Assembly: GCF_001866655.1 (NCBI RefSeq)
Contig: NZ_MLYR01000065.1
Coordinates: 1-47,266 of the forward strand
Direction of reading: 5' to 3'
DNA: 47,266 bases
From: Bacillus sp. MUM 116
Lineage (GTDB): Bacteria > Bacillota > Bacilli > Bacillales > Cytobacillaceae
Below are positions 1-7,828 of the stretch, piece by piece (within the stretch, counting starts at the first letter, position 1; each line of letters opens with the position of its first letter). A model generated the notes under the pieces. That model saw only the letters and a program-made list of their open reading frames with translations, did not search any database and was not told where the DNA came from. The position numbers were made by a program, and so were the translations under genes.

Positions 1-95
1 AGGTTGTTCTTTAACCTTTTGGACGGATTGGCTTGTGACTTCGAGGGGCAGGACGCTTGCGCTGGACAATTCTCGAAGCCGAATTTTCTTTCTTA
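1..95. repeat. Interspersed repeat R1 (left window edge)
   Basis: A copy of a family of short repeats, recognisable by the end module CTGGACAATTCTCGAAG. Bases 10-87 match the reverse complement of 47189-47266 with one mismatch (position 40), so the two ends of the window are inverted copies of each other. The similarity continues weakly after a 3-base indel. No coding content. Confidence 0.85.
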
Positions 96-109
96 TCTCA
101 TAAAAAAAG

Positions 110-143
110 AGCCCCTTGAATGGTTTAAAGTTCAGGGGCTTTT
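110..143 (-). terminator. ecsC terminator
   Basis: On the minus strand AGCCCCTGAA, a loop of about ten bases, a TTCAAGGGGCT arm and then a T run. The stem begins inside the last codons of ecsC, so the stop codon lies in the hairpin. Confidence 0.8.
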
Positions 144-847
144 GTTAATATCCGCAGCCTATAGGCATTCATTGCCGTTTCGCCTAAATGTTTGAGAAGG
201 TTGTTGTTGGCATAAGCACCGACAAATGCGCCAATTCCGGGTACAAGCTGCAGCATTTTGGCAAAATCAATGTAATCACGGTATTCCTGCTGAAACTTGC
301 GCCAATCCATTTCCATGAGCGCCTGTTTCCGCTCCTCCCAATTTTCGATATTCTTTAGTGTCTCTCTTCGAACTGCATCACTTGAAAACGCCAGCTGGAA
401 AACATGAAGAATAAACAGTCTTTCTTCATATTCATTCGTGTTAAAGCCATAAATGGTAGCTGCTTCAAAAAGAAATTTCATTTTGATTGTAAGCAGTAAG
501 GGGAAGTCCGCAAGTCCGAGTAGGATTCCCCCGGCACCGGTTCCCGCTCCCTCAATTAGTGCTGTTTTTTGAAAGACTGCCGTTTTCTTTCGCATTAAGT
601 CATCACGTTCCTTGAGGGTTATACCTACTGCCTGTGTTTGGTTTGTGGTCATTTGTGAGCCGAATAATGTGGTTTTCACCATGGCTTTAATACTTTCGGT
701 AATGACCTGATGAACTTTTTCGGGAATTAATCCGTTTATTTTTCCTTGTGCTTTTTTTGAAAATCGACTCACCATCCCCGAGCGTTTCGTCATTTTAAAT
801 TTCCAATCCGTTACCTCATCATACACCTTTAATTCATAATCATTCAT
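125..847 (-). CDS. ecsC: EcsC family protein
   Basis: 240 residues, recognised as EcsC, the third gene of the B. subtilis ecs locus; its biochemical role is not established. The chain has a charged N-terminus, a Gly-rich hydrophobic stretch around residues 95-130 (GAGTGAGGILLGLADFPLLL) that may touch the membrane, and a basic C-terminus. The start is set at the ATG 847 because AAGGTG lies about eight bases upstream; an in-frame GTG at 856 would sit on that ribosome binding site. It is co-directional with ecsAB, but about 380 bp with a terminator and a repeat array separate it from ecsB, so it is probably transcribed separately here. Confidence 0.85.
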   Translation of the reverse strand: MNDYELKVYDEVTDWKFKMTKRSGMVSRFSKKAQGKINGLIPEKVHQVITESIKAMVKTTLFGSQMTTNQTQAVGITLKERDDLMRKKTAVFQKTALIEGAGTGAGGILLGLADFPLLLTIKMKFLFEAATIYGFNTNEYEERLFILHVFQLAFSSDAVRRETLKNIENWEERKQALMEMDWRKFQQEYRDYIDFAKMLQLVPGIGAFVGAYANNNLLKHLGETAMNAYRLRILTKAPEL

Positions 848-1190
848 GGGAAACACACCTTTTTTATACCGCCTTCTCTTATTTTACGGAAATCACCTTA
901 TAAAGGTTTCATTCTGCTGCTGATGGTAAACACGATCCTTAAATTTTCCCGTAAAAGATAAATGGAAATTGGTAAAGGTTATCATTTGCAATTTTAACGG
1001 TTACCATTTTGAGGAAATTTCCAACTCCAGCTCGGGTACCAGCTTCATCCTTATTTCGTTTACCCACCAGTTTTGGCTCTTTACCCACAACTGTGGGGAG
1101 TTTACATTCCGCTCTTCCTTTTTACCCACCACTTTTCACCTTTTACCTTCCAATTCTCTTTTTACCCTTATCAATTCCACTTTCTCCACT
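848..1190. other. Intergenic region with about 21-bp periodic TTTACC units
   Basis: No credible gene. TTTACC or a close variant starts at 1059, 1080, 1101, 1121, 1142 and 1161, spaced 21, 21, 20, 21 and 19 bases. Two further TTAYCATTT copies at 979 and 1001 are 22 bases apart. The material between the cores is pyrimidine-rich and only loosely conserved. Open frames here have no ribosome binding site or family resemblance. Confidence 0.7.
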
Positions 1191-1215
1191 TAAAACGCCA
1201 GGCGTTTGCCTGGCG
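1191..1215 (-). terminator. ecsB terminator
   Basis: Minus strand CGCCAGGC, loop AAAC, GCCTGGCG followed by TTTTAA, an 8-bp perfect GC-rich stem 11 bases beyond the ecsB stop. It separates ecsAB from ecsC. Confidence 0.88.
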
Positions 1216-1225
1216 CAGGTAATTT

Positions 1226-2437
1226 TCAGGCTTTTAACCTCTTCCTACTATAAACGTAAACAAAAATATAGGAGAACGCTAGTCCTGCAGCGAATTCGAG
1301 CATTGCAATTATGATATCGCCTTTTATCAAAATAAATAAGGCAAACAATATTACTTGCAGCACTAGAATGACCATTAATAGGGATTGGAACGCAGCTGAC
1401 TTAAATGGAGTTGAGACTGGATAAAGATCAACCCAAAGTTTGTTTTGATGATGATTCCAAAGCGGCATGAGCTGAAATCCAGTTAAATATAAGAATAAAA
1501 CAGCCAGCAATATTTGCCCAAAACCAAACGAGATAAAATACAAAGCGAGCGCTCCAATGACTGTTAAGCGAACAAATAGCCCCAAGTAATCCGAGGATCG
1601 CAAAAACGTCCGTGAAAACAAATATAAATATGTGTTTTTCTGTGTAAAATGAATTCGCTTCAGGAAAACATCGAGCCATCTTCTTCTTTTTACCGTATCT
1701 TTTAACTTTGGAACATCTGTAAATAAATTCGCAAGACGATAAAATGCCGCCATTCTTTTCTCTTCCTGTTCAATCAGCATGTCCCATTTTAACCCAAGCT
1801 TCTTTGTTCGACTCCAAAACGTCCAATAGTAGAAACCTATCACTAAAAACATAATCAACAGAATCAGGAAATTGGCTTGTTTAAATAGAAGAAAGGTAAA
1901 TACTCCATTGATAAAATAGCGTACGACCATATCCCAGCGATAAATTGAGGGCTGAACAAAGAAGTGAATTTTCCAGTTTACCGCTAAATTCCACCCTTTA
2001 ATCATCAATAACACTACAAAAAACAGCAAAAAGGAATGAAAACCGTTAGAGCTTACACGAGCATACATTGGCATCAAAACGGCCAAAACCATTAAAAGGA
2101 TATAGCCTTGGAAAACAAGACTTACAATCCCCGAACGCAAAAAATAATCACGAAGCCGGGTTTCAAGTGGAATTAGGAAAACCCGGTCTGCCTCAAGCAG
2201 AAAATTATAAACTGGGCTGTACGTTAAAAATAACCCAATCACCACTGCGATAATCAGTTCGGCAGGAAAACCTTCAGAGAGTGTTTTTATCCAATTCTGA
2301 TAATAAAAAGCAGCTGAACCAATAAGAAATAACAACACAACCACTAGATGGCCATTAAAAATATAGCGCAAATAACTTCCTAAATCCTTTAGCCTTCGTC
2401 CAAATCGATCTTTCCAAAGCTTTTTTTCATCAAACAT
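1226..2437 (-). CDS. ecsB: ABC transporter permease EcsB
   Basis: 403 residues with many hydrophobic segments (for example around residues 30-48, 58-75, 105-130, 185-210, 290-320 and 345-395), fitting the EcsB integral membrane subunit of the EcsAB ABC transporter. In B. subtilis loss of EcsAB impairs secretion, competence, sporulation and intramembrane proteolysis by RasP; the cargo is uncertain, and in staphylococci the system has been tied to linear peptide export. The start codon overlaps the end of ecsA by 8 bases, so translation is likely coupled. A terminator follows directly. Confidence 0.92.
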   Translation of the reverse strand: MFDEKKLWKDRFGRRLKDLGSYLRYIFNGHLVVVLLFLIGSAAFYYQNWIKTLSEGFPAELIIAVVIGLFLTYSPVYNFLLEADRVFLIPLETRLRDYFLRSGIVSLVFQGYILLMVLAVLMPMYARVSSNGFHSFLLFFVVLLMIKGWNLAVNWKIHFFVQPSIYRWDMVVRYFINGVFTFLLFKQANFLILLIMFLVIGFYYWTFWSRTKKLGLKWDMLIEQEEKRMAAFYRLANLFTDVPKLKDTVKRRRWLDVFLKRIHFTQKNTYLYLFSRTFLRSSDYLGLFVRLTVIGALALYFISFGFGQILLAVLFLYLTGFQLMPLWNHHQNKLWVDLYPVSTPFKSAAFQSLLMVILVLQVILFALFILIKGDIIIAMLEFAAGLAFSYIFVYVYSRKRLKA

Positions 2438-3170
2438 AATTTTCTTCCTTTGTTAATTGAATATACAGATCATCTAAAGACGCTTCCGGCATAGAAAATT
2501 CTTTACGTAACTCAGTTAAGGTTCCCTTTGCGCGGATTTTCCCCTCATGTAGAATGACAAAACGATCGCAATATTTCTCTGCAGTGGCCAAGATATGGGT
2601 TGACATAAGAATCCCTGCCCCATTCTCCTTCATTTTTTTCATCAAATCCAAAAGGGATTGAATTCCGAGTGGGTCTAGGCCTAGAAATGGTTCATCCACA
2701 ATATAAAGTGCAGGTTGAACTAAAAAGGCACACATGATCATGACCTTCTGCTTCATTCCTTTTGAAAAATGGGCAGGAAACCAATTTAGCCGTTTTTCCA
2801 TTCGGAATTCCTTAAGCAATGGTGTAACTCTCGACTTATATTCCGTTTCATTTAGGCCATAAGCCATCGCAGTTAGGCGCAAATGTTCATCAAGTGTAAG
2901 CTCTTCATATAATATCGGGGTTTCCGGTACAAAGGTGAACAGTCTTCGATATGCTTCTTTATTTTCAGTGAAAATTTGACCATTAATTTTGATTTCCCCT
3001 GACCTTGGTTCCATTAATCCAATAATATGTTTAATGGTGGTACTTTTTCCGGCACCATTTAAGCCAATAAGTCCGACGATTTCTTTTTCATTTACTTCAA
3101 ATGAAACATCTTTCAGTACGGGATTTTTGGTGTATCCCCCGACAAGGTGTTCAATCGTTAATAAAGACAT
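2430..3170 (-). CDS. ecsA: ABC transporter ATP-binding protein EcsA
   Basis: 246 residues, a single ABC ATPase domain: Walker A GLNGAGKST at residues 36-44, a signature-like FSKGMKQKV, Walker B ALYIVDEPFLGLD, and the switch histidine in MSTHIL. It energises EcsB and closely resembles B. subtilis EcsA throughout. Start chosen at ATG 3170 with GGAAGGGC about seven bases upstream; a TTG two codons earlier is less likely. It is divergent from hit across about 620 bp, as in B. subtilis. Confidence 0.95.
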   Translation of the reverse strand: MSLLTIEHLVGGYTKNPVLKDVSFEVNEKEIVGLIGLNGAGKSTTIKHIIGLMEPRSGEIKINGQIFTENKEAYRRLFTFVPETPILYEELTLDEHLRLTAMAYGLNETEYKSRVTPLLKEFRMEKRLNWFPAHFSKGMKQKVMIMCAFLVQPALYIVDEPFLGLDPLGIQSLLDLMKKMKENGAGILMSTHILATAEKYCDRFVILHEGKIRAKGTLTELRKEFSMPEASLDDLYIQLTKEENYV

Positions 3171-3693
3171 GTACAACGCCCTTCCAATGCTTGATATTAA
3201 TTTTCATTTTAGCAAATTGGCCGCGATAAAAATAGAAATTCAATTTTTTTATATTTTTTTGTATAGAACTCGCAAGATGGGACATCATAATATTCGAAGG
3301 GGAAACAACTTACTTCGATGAAGAAATTCATCAAAACTTGAAATGAGGTGTCTGTTAAAGACAATTTCCTTTCAAACAAGTGAGCTTCTAATCGTTTCAA
3401 AATAAGGGGATGGTTGTGTTGTACAAAGTGTATGCTAACCATTTAAAGTTCATTAACACCAAGGTTTATTGAAAAATAAACCAAGTTTATTCACAAATAA
3501 ACTACAAATGAGGTGTTTACCGCAGATCGCCACCTGTTTTTATAAGTTAGGCTAAACACTAAACTTTAAAAACAACATAGGGGATGGTCAGCTTGAACAA
3601 TGATGTTTCTTTATAAAAAACACTCTAAGGACAAATGAGGTGTTTATCAAAGAACACTCCTAAATGAACGTTCCAATTGAAGCAATTCCCCTT
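3171..3693. other. Structured ecsA-hit intergenic region
   Basis: No convincing gene in about 520 bases. Three direct copies of AAATGAGGTGT lie near 3341, 3507 and 3634; copies 1 and 3 stay similar for about 20 bases. Between copies 1 and 2 sit two tandem 21-base hairpin units: GGTTTATT-GAAA-AATAAACC at 3463-3482 and AGTTTATT-CACA-AATAAACT at 3484-3503. A plus-strand terminator follows at 3694, so an untranslated transcript reading toward hit is possible. Confidence 0.5.
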
Positions 3694-3735
3694 CGAGAGG
3701 GCGGAATCCTATGCGGATTCTGCTCTTTTCTTTTG
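3694..3735 (+). terminator. Terminator or hairpin upstream of hit
   Basis: AGAGGGCGGAATCC, loop TATGC, GGATTCTGCTCT and then TTTTCTTTT: a 14-pair stem with three G-T wobbles and a U-rich tail. It ends about 58 bases before the hit start, so it either ends an upstream non-coding transcript or attenuates hit. Confidence 0.65.
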
Positions 3736-3792
3736 TATTCCTCCAAGGCATGGTAAAATAAGACAAACATTTGTTGAAAGGTTGTGCAAATA

Positions 3793-4212
3793 ATGAGCGA
3801 TTGTATTTTTTGCAAAATTGTTAATGGTGAAATTCCATCAGCAAAAGTATTTGAAAATGAACATGTACTGGCATTTTTAGATATTAGCCAAGTCACAAAG
3901 GGCCATACCCTTGTTATCCCGAAAGTACATAAGGAAAATGTTTTTGAATTAACACCTGAAATTGCCCGAAACCTTTTTGAAGTGGTCCCAGAAATCGCCA
4001 ATGCCTTAAAGCAGGAATTTGAACCTGTTGGATTAAATACGGTTAATAATAATGGTGATCAAGCGGGACAAACAGTATTTCACTATCATATGCATTTAAT
4101 TCCACGCTACGGTAAAGGTGATGGTTTTGGTGCAGTATGGAAGAATAACCAAAGTGATTATACCCCAGCAATCTTACAGGACATGGCGTCTGGAATAAAA
4201 AGGCACCTTTAA
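3793..4212 (+). CDS. hit: HIT family protein
   Basis: 139 residues, a histidine-triad nucleotide-binding hydrolase of the Hint branch, acting on adenosine phosphoramidate-type substrates in the cytoplasm. The CXXC pair CIFCKI near the N-terminus and the triad HYHMHLIPR (about residues 95-103) are present. Start placed at ATG 3793, with GAAAGG about 11 bases upstream; a GTG at 3784 is too near that site. It is divergent from ecsA and upstream of trpP as in B. subtilis. Confidence 0.93.
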   Translation: MSDCIFCKIVNGEIPSAKVFENEHVLAFLDISQVTKGHTLVIPKVHKENVFELTPEIARNLFEVVPEIANALKQEFEPVGLNTVNNNGDQAGQTVFHYHMHLIPRYGKGDGFGAVWKNNQSDYTPAILQDMASGIKRHL

Positions 4213-4238
4213 TTTATAATTATCTGAAAATTATCTCT

Positions 4239-4267
4239 TTATCATTTTAATAATAATGTGATATAAT
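4239..4267 (+). promoter_or_regulatory. trpP promoter (extended -10)
   Basis: TATAAT at 4262-4267 preceded by TG one base upstream gives an extended -10; a weak -35 (TTATCA, 4239-4244) lies 17 bases upstream. Transcription would begin near 4274 and give a leader of about 75 bases that contains the TRAP site. Confidence 0.65.
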
Positions 4268-4317
4268 GATTACAAGTTTTTCGCTGTAGGCAATGAGTGC
4301 ACTGCAGGAGAAACCAA

Positions 4318-4345
4318 CAGAAGAGATTAGAAGAGGAGAGTTGAG
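4318..4345 (+). promoter_or_regulatory. TRAP-type operator over the trpP ribosome binding site
   Basis: NAG triplets with exact 2-base spacers run from 4318: CAG, GAG (4323), TAG (4328), GAG (4333), GAG (4338), GAG (4343). More loosely spaced TAG/GAG triplets occur at 4287, 4295 and 4308. Tryptophan-bound TRAP (MtrB) binds GAG/TAG repeats spaced by 2-3 bases and blocks trpP (yhaG) translation in B. subtilis. The array covers the Shine-Dalgarno GAGGAGAG just before the ATG at 4348. Confidence 0.85.
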
Positions 4346-4347
4346 AA

Positions 4348-4878
4348 ATGAATACAAAGAATCTTGTTGCCTTGGCATTACTAGTAGGGATTGGGGCTGT
4401 TTTACACGCGGTGATTCCGCCAATTTTTCTGGGCATGAAGCCTGACATGATGTTATTAATGATGTTTTTAGGAATTATTTTATTTCCTGAGTTTAAGAAT
4501 GTTCTTCTTTTAGCTCTTGTTACCGGAATTATTTCTGCATTAACAACTGGTTTTCCAGGTGGTCAAATTCCAAATATCATTGACAAACTTGTCACTGCTT
4601 TTGTTTTCTTTGGCTTATTTGCTGCTTTAAAACAATTTCGTAATTCCATAATTAGTGCTGCTGTTTTAACAGCGCTTGGTACATTGGTATCTGGAACTGT
4701 CTTTTTATCGTCTGCTTTTGTAATTGTTGGATTACCTGGTCCCTTTGTTGGACTTTTCGCCGCAGTAGTTTTACCTGCAACGGTTGTCAATACTATTGCT
4801 ATGGTGATTTTATATCCAATTGCTCAATCAGTTGTAAAAAGAACAAAATTGGCAACACCGTCTGTTATTCAAAAATAA
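4348..4878 (+). CDS. trpP: Tryptophan transporter TrpP
   Basis: 176 residues, almost wholly hydrophobic with about five or six membrane segments. The start MNTKNLVALALLVGIGAVLH and the motif PPIFLGMKPDMMLLMMFLGI resemble B. subtilis TrpP (YhaG), the tryptophan uptake protein. Position between hit and scoC matches B. subtilis, although yhaH and serC, which lie there in B. subtilis, are absent. The leader carries a TRAP-type site, which independently supports a tryptophan role. A strong terminator follows at 4898. Confidence 0.93.
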   Translation: MNTKNLVALALLVGIGAVLHAVIPPIFLGMKPDMMLLMMFLGIILFPEFKNVLLLALVTGIISALTTGFPGGQIPNIIDKLVTAFVFFGLFAALKQFRNSIISAAVLTALGTLVSGTVFLSSAFVIVGLPGPFVGLFAAVVLPATVVNTIAMVILYPIAQSVVKRTKLATPSVIQK

Positions 4879-4897
4879 TGTTTGGATTACAATCTGG

Positions 4898-4925
4898 AAA
4901 AGAACCCACAGGGTTCTTTTCTTTA
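4898..4925 (+). terminator. trpP terminator
   Basis: GAAAAGAACCC, loop ACA, GGGTTCTTTTC: a 10-11 bp perfect stem with its own T run, 20 bases after the trpP stop. Confidence 0.9.
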
Positions 4926-5220
4926 TATAATATTTCTCATTTTTTGTTCCATTTTTATGGACCTGACATTTTTGGGTACATAGAGAAAAATCTTATTGAA
5001 GATTTTTTTAGCAATAGAATATTCAAAAGGTTGGAATTAATTCGAAAAACTCGTAAAATAGGTATAAGAATTATTTCGTACCCCTTAGTTTCTAAAAAGT
5101 TATCAAAAAATTAGCAAGATTATTGTAATTTCTAAAGATTTAGTAAATTTATATCTTTATTAATTTTTATTTTATTGGCATAATGAAAATAGAGAAATAA
5201 AAAAGTAGGTGAAATTGGGG
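4926..5220. other. AT-rich gap between trpP and scoC
   Basis: About 300 bases without a gene. A second hairpin AAAAATCTT-ATTG-AAGATTTTT (4986-5007) followed by more T looks like a backup terminator. The remainder is AT-rich and probably holds the scoC promoter (a CATAAT-like -10 near 5180), but no firm site can be named. Confidence 0.5.
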
Positions 5221-5793
5221 ATGTCAGAGAAACAATATTCTATGAAAGAAGCGATGCTTTTTAGCCAACGAGTTGCTCAATTAAGTAAAGCCTTATGGAA
5301 GTCGATTGAGAAGGATTGGCAACAGTGGATAAAACCTTTTGATTTAAATATTAATGAACATCATATTATTTGGATCGCCTATCATTTAAACGGTGCTTCC
5401 ATTTCCGATGTGGCAAAATTCGGGGTCATGCATGTCTCCACAGCATTTAATTTTTCAAAAAAGTTAGAAGAAAGAGGATTGCTGAAATTTTCCAAAAAAG
5501 AAAATGACAAAAGGAATACGTATATCCAACTTACGCCTGAAGGGGAAAAGATATTGCTTCAATTGATGGAGTCATATGACCCAAACAAGAATGCCGTATA
5601 TACCGGTGCTTTACCACTTCGAGATTTATACGGAAAATTCCCGGACATCATTGAAATGATGGCGATTGTTCGAAATATTTACGGGGATGATTTCATGGAG
5701 ATTTTCGAACGATCCTTCCATAACGTTGAAAGTGAATTTACGGAGCAAGAGGGCAAACTAATAAAAGCAAAATCAGAACAAGAACTTGTTTAA
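5221..5793 (+). CDS. scoC: MarR-type transition-state regulator ScoC/Hpr
   Basis: 190 residues. The segment [20 protein letters not shown] and the winged-helix core (about residues 45-115, [20 protein letters not shown], then [12 protein letters not shown]) match ScoC/Hpr, which represses protease, peptide transporter and sporulation genes in B. subtilis. Start ATG 5221 is served by AAGTAGGTGA about eight bases upstream; a GTG at 5209 overlaps that site. The C-terminal tail is acidic and variable as in homologues. Its stop overlaps the convergent yhaI end by four bases. Confidence 0.94.
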   Translation: MSEKQYSMKEAMLFSQRVAQLSKALWKSIEKDWQQWIKPFDLNINEHHIIWIAYHLNGASISDVAKFGVMHVSTAFNFSKKLEERGLLKFSKKENDKRNTYIQLTPEGEKILLQLMESYDPNKNAVYTGALPLRDLYGKFPDIIEMMAIVRNIYGDDFMEIFERSFHNVESEFTEQEGKLIKAKSEQELV

Positions 5794-6134
5794 TCAGCGT
5801 ATATATATTTATTCAATTCCGACATAAGTGGTAAATAAAGTCCCTGGGAAGAACAAGCCAGAATTACTTCCTTATAATCCAGTTTTTCTGGTAGTAAATA
5901 TAAAAACTCGGTAAAAAGCGGTTGAAAATTAATAAATCCTTCCGCTTTTTGTTCTTCCATTTTTATGCTCAATTCGTCACAAATTTGCATGAACTCCCTT
6001 ACTTCTTGCTCAGAAAGGCCTATTTCAATAATCATCCTGTAAAATTCCTGTTTAGGATTGTTGATCATTGTTAGAAGAAGTTTTTGATGATATTCAAGCA
6101 AACGAATTTTATTTAGTAATTCTTGATTTTCCAT
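5790..6134 (-). CDS. yhaI: YhaI family protein (DUF1878)
   Basis: 114 residues, predicted helical and soluble, recognised as YhaI by content and by its place convergent to scoC, as in B. subtilis. Function is unknown. The ATG at 6134 has TGAGGT about nine bases upstream. The stop overlaps the scoC stop, so the two transcripts are convergent with no room for a separate terminator. A hairpin ACCTTTT-CAACA-AAAAGGT sits upstream at 6181-6199. Confidence 0.85.
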   Translation of the reverse strand: MENQELLNKIRLLEYHQKLLLTMINNPKQEFYRMIIEIGLSEQEVREFMQICDELSIKMEEQKAEGFINFQPLFTEFLYLLPEKLDYKEVILACSSQGLYLPLMSELNKYIYAD

Positions 6135-6347
6135 TGGGGCTTTACCTCATTTCGGATCAATACCTTTATGTTCATTATTTACCTTTTCAACAAAAAGGTA
6201 AACACTTTTTTGTTTTCACGCATCAGAGCCTATTAACATCATAACATTTTAAGCCTTTTTTCTTTCACTCTTTTAGACTATCTTTTTTTTATTTTTTTTG
6301 ATATTGTAGTAAGAGTATAATGATGAACATCAAGGAGGGAATCGCTG

Positions 6348-6527
6348 ATGATCTCCATTTTTATTGTCTTTGCAATTTTTATCCTGTTTTATGTAAATAA
6401 AATGACTAATTCCCTTTGTATTCAAAAGGAAATTCCAGAAGATCGGCAGCATAAGGTATTCCGGACCATTAATGTCCTTATTACCATTTTACTTGTATCG
6501 TCATACGTGGAGATATTATATACATGA
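6348..6527 (+). CDS. Small membrane protein, 59 residues
   Basis: A strong AAGGAGGGA lies seven bases before the ATG. The product starts MISIFIVFAIFILFYVNK, a clear membrane segment, followed by a charged segment (QKEIPEDRQHK) and a second hydrophobic segment ending at ILYT. Two-helix hairpin topology is likely. It lies between yhaI and prsA, where B. subtilis also carries small genes, but I cannot name the family with confidence. A bidirectional terminator follows at 6577. Confidence 0.8.
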   Translation: MISIFIVFAIFILFYVNKMTNSLCIQKEIPEDRQHKVFRTINVLITILLVSSYVEILYT

Positions 6528-6576
6528 ATACCTTAATTACCAGCATGATGAGTAAGTAAATTCTTTTATAAAATGT

Positions 6577-6604
6577 AAAGCGATGAGATTTTCCCATCGC
6601 TTTT
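6577..6604. terminator. Bidirectional terminator
   Basis: AAAGCGATG-AGATTTTCC-CATCGCTTTT: a 9-bp stem with T on one side and A on the other, between the plus-strand 59-residue gene and the convergent YjcZ-like gene. Confidence 0.82.
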
Positions 6605-6617
6605 AGTTTTATCAATT

Positions 6618-6713
6618 TTACCAAACACAAGCTGCTCCAATGATAATTAATAAGATGAAAAGGACAACGATTAACGCAAACCCTCCACCATAACCTCCAG
6701 CTGCACCTGTCAT
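6618..6713 (-). CDS. YjcZ-family sporulation-type small protein
   Basis: 31 residues starting MTGAAGGYGGGFALIVVLFI and ending in a second half of the same hydrophobic helix (LLIIIGAACVW). The Gly-Tyr-rich head and single membrane helix are typical of YjcZ/YhzE-type small Bacillus proteins, many of them made during sporulation. AAGGAGGG lies seven bases upstream of the ATG. The gene is very short but the family pattern is clear. Confidence 0.85.
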   Translation of the reverse strand: MTGAAGGYGGGFALIVVLFILLIIIGAACVW

Positions 6714-6821
6714 GCTTTTCCCTCCTTCATACTGCTTACAATATCCTATTCAAGATAGGCTTAATTCGCCTAGGCTCCATATAAATTTTTGATAAAAGCC
6801 TAAATTACATGTCTTAAATTT

Positions 6822-6849
6822 TTGCTGTTTTTCCCTTTTATGTTATAGT
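6822..6849 (+). promoter_or_regulatory. prsA promoter
   Basis: TTGCTG (6822-6827), 16-base spacer, TATAGT (6844-6849), a sigma-A-type promoter about 50 bases before the prsA ribosome binding site. Confidence 0.65.
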
Positions 6850-6907
6850 ATAGGTTGTGGTCAAGTATTGTGTGCCACAAGAAACTACTGTTTAGGAGAG
6901 GTTCATT

Positions 6908-7786
6908 GTGAAAAAATGGTTATTAGCCCTTACCTTAGCCGGCGGGGTTATTGCATTAAGTGCATGTAATCAATCGGGTTCATCGGATATTGTAGCAAAA
7001 ACGGATGCTGGTAACGTAACAAAAGATGAGCTTTACCAAGCAATGAAAGATAAGATTGGAACTCAAGCACTGCAGCAATTAGTTTATGAAAAGGTTCTTG
7101 CTAAGAAATACAATGTGACAAACAAGGAATTGGACGACAAAGTTGCTCAATTAAAAGAACAACTTGGTTCAAATTTTGATGCTGCTCTAGCTCAATATGG
7201 CTATAAAAGTGAAGCTGACTTGAAGAAAACAATGAAAGTTGGCATGATGCAGGAAAAGGCAGCCATGAAAGACGTAAAGGTTACTGATAAAGAATTAAAA
7301 GATGCCTACGCTAAATATCAGCCTGAAATTAAGGCACGCCATATCCTTGTGAATGATGAAAAAACCGCAAAAGAAATTAAGAAGCAATTAGATGCAGGCG
7401 CAAAATTTGAAGATTTGGCTAAAAAGTATTCACAGGATCCAGGTTCAGCTCAAAACGGCGGCGATTTAGGCTGGTTTGGCACCGGAAAAATGGACCCTGC
7501 TTTTGAAAAAGCTGCCTATGCACTGAAGGTCAATGAAATTAGTGACCCGGTTAAATCTCAGTTTGGCTATCATATTATCCAGGTTACAGACAAAAAACCA
7601 AAAAAATCATTTGAACAAATGAAAAAAGATTTAGAGAATCAAGTAAAATCATCAAAATTAACGAATGATGAAATTAACAAAGCCATGCAGCGTGAATTAA
7701 AAGCGGCAAATGTAACTGTAAGCGATAAAGACCTTAAAAACGCTCTTAATCCATCTACAGAATCACCCACTGCTCCACAGCAGTAA
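6908..7786 (+). CDS. prsA: Foldase lipoprotein PrsA
   Basis: 292 residues. Signal peptide MKKWLLALTLAGGVIALSAC with lipobox LSAC, so Cys20 would be lipidated and the protein anchored on the outer face of the membrane. N-terminal SurA-like helical region (about 30-130), a parvulin-type PPIase domain (about 133-224: ARHILV, AKKYSQDPGSAQNGGDLGWF, FGYHIIQV), and a helical C-terminus with a Pro/Thr/Ser tail. PrsA folds secreted enzymes and penicillin-binding proteins. ScoC is known to repress prsA in B. subtilis, and scoC lies close by. A start GTG with AGGAGAGG upstream and a strong terminator define the unit. Confidence 0.96.
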   Translation: MKKWLLALTLAGGVIALSACNQSGSSDIVAKTDAGNVTKDELYQAMKDKIGTQALQQLVYEKVLAKKYNVTNKELDDKVAQLKEQLGSNFDAALAQYGYKSEADLKKTMKVGMMQEKAAMKDVKVTDKELKDAYAKYQPEIKARHILVNDEKTAKEIKKQLDAGAKFEDLAKKYSQDPGSAQNGGDLGWFGTGKMDPAFEKAAYALKVNEISDPVKSQFGYHIIQVTDKKPKKSFEQMKKDLENQVKSSKLTNDEINKAMQRELKAANVTVSDKDLKNALNPSTESPTAPQQ

Positions 7787-7792
7787 AAAACA

Positions 7793-7828
7793 GGAAAGAG
7801 TGACTCCCCATGAGTCACTCTTTTCTTA
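7793..7828 (+). terminator. prsA terminator
   Basis: GAAAGAGTGACTC-CCCAT-GAGTCACTCTTTTC, a perfect stem of more than 10 bp with a T-rich tail. Confidence 0.92.

Noticed and set aside
1059..1167. CRISPR array
   Set aside because: Units are about 21 bases in total with 6-10 conserved bases; there is no 25-35-base repeat with unique spacers and no cas gene.
969..1314. Overlapping open frames of 74 and 101 codons between ecsC and ecsB
   Set aside because: No ribosome binding site, composition driven by the TTTACC repeats, and overlap with the ecsB terminator and coding end.
3209..3442. 77-codon frame on the minus strand upstream of ecsA
   Set aside because: No ribosome binding site or recognisable family; it crosses the direct-repeat region.
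3694..3735. T-box riboswitch
   Set aside because: GAGGGCGGAATCC is superficially like the T-box sequence, but there is no stem I with specifier, and hit is not an amino-acid gene.
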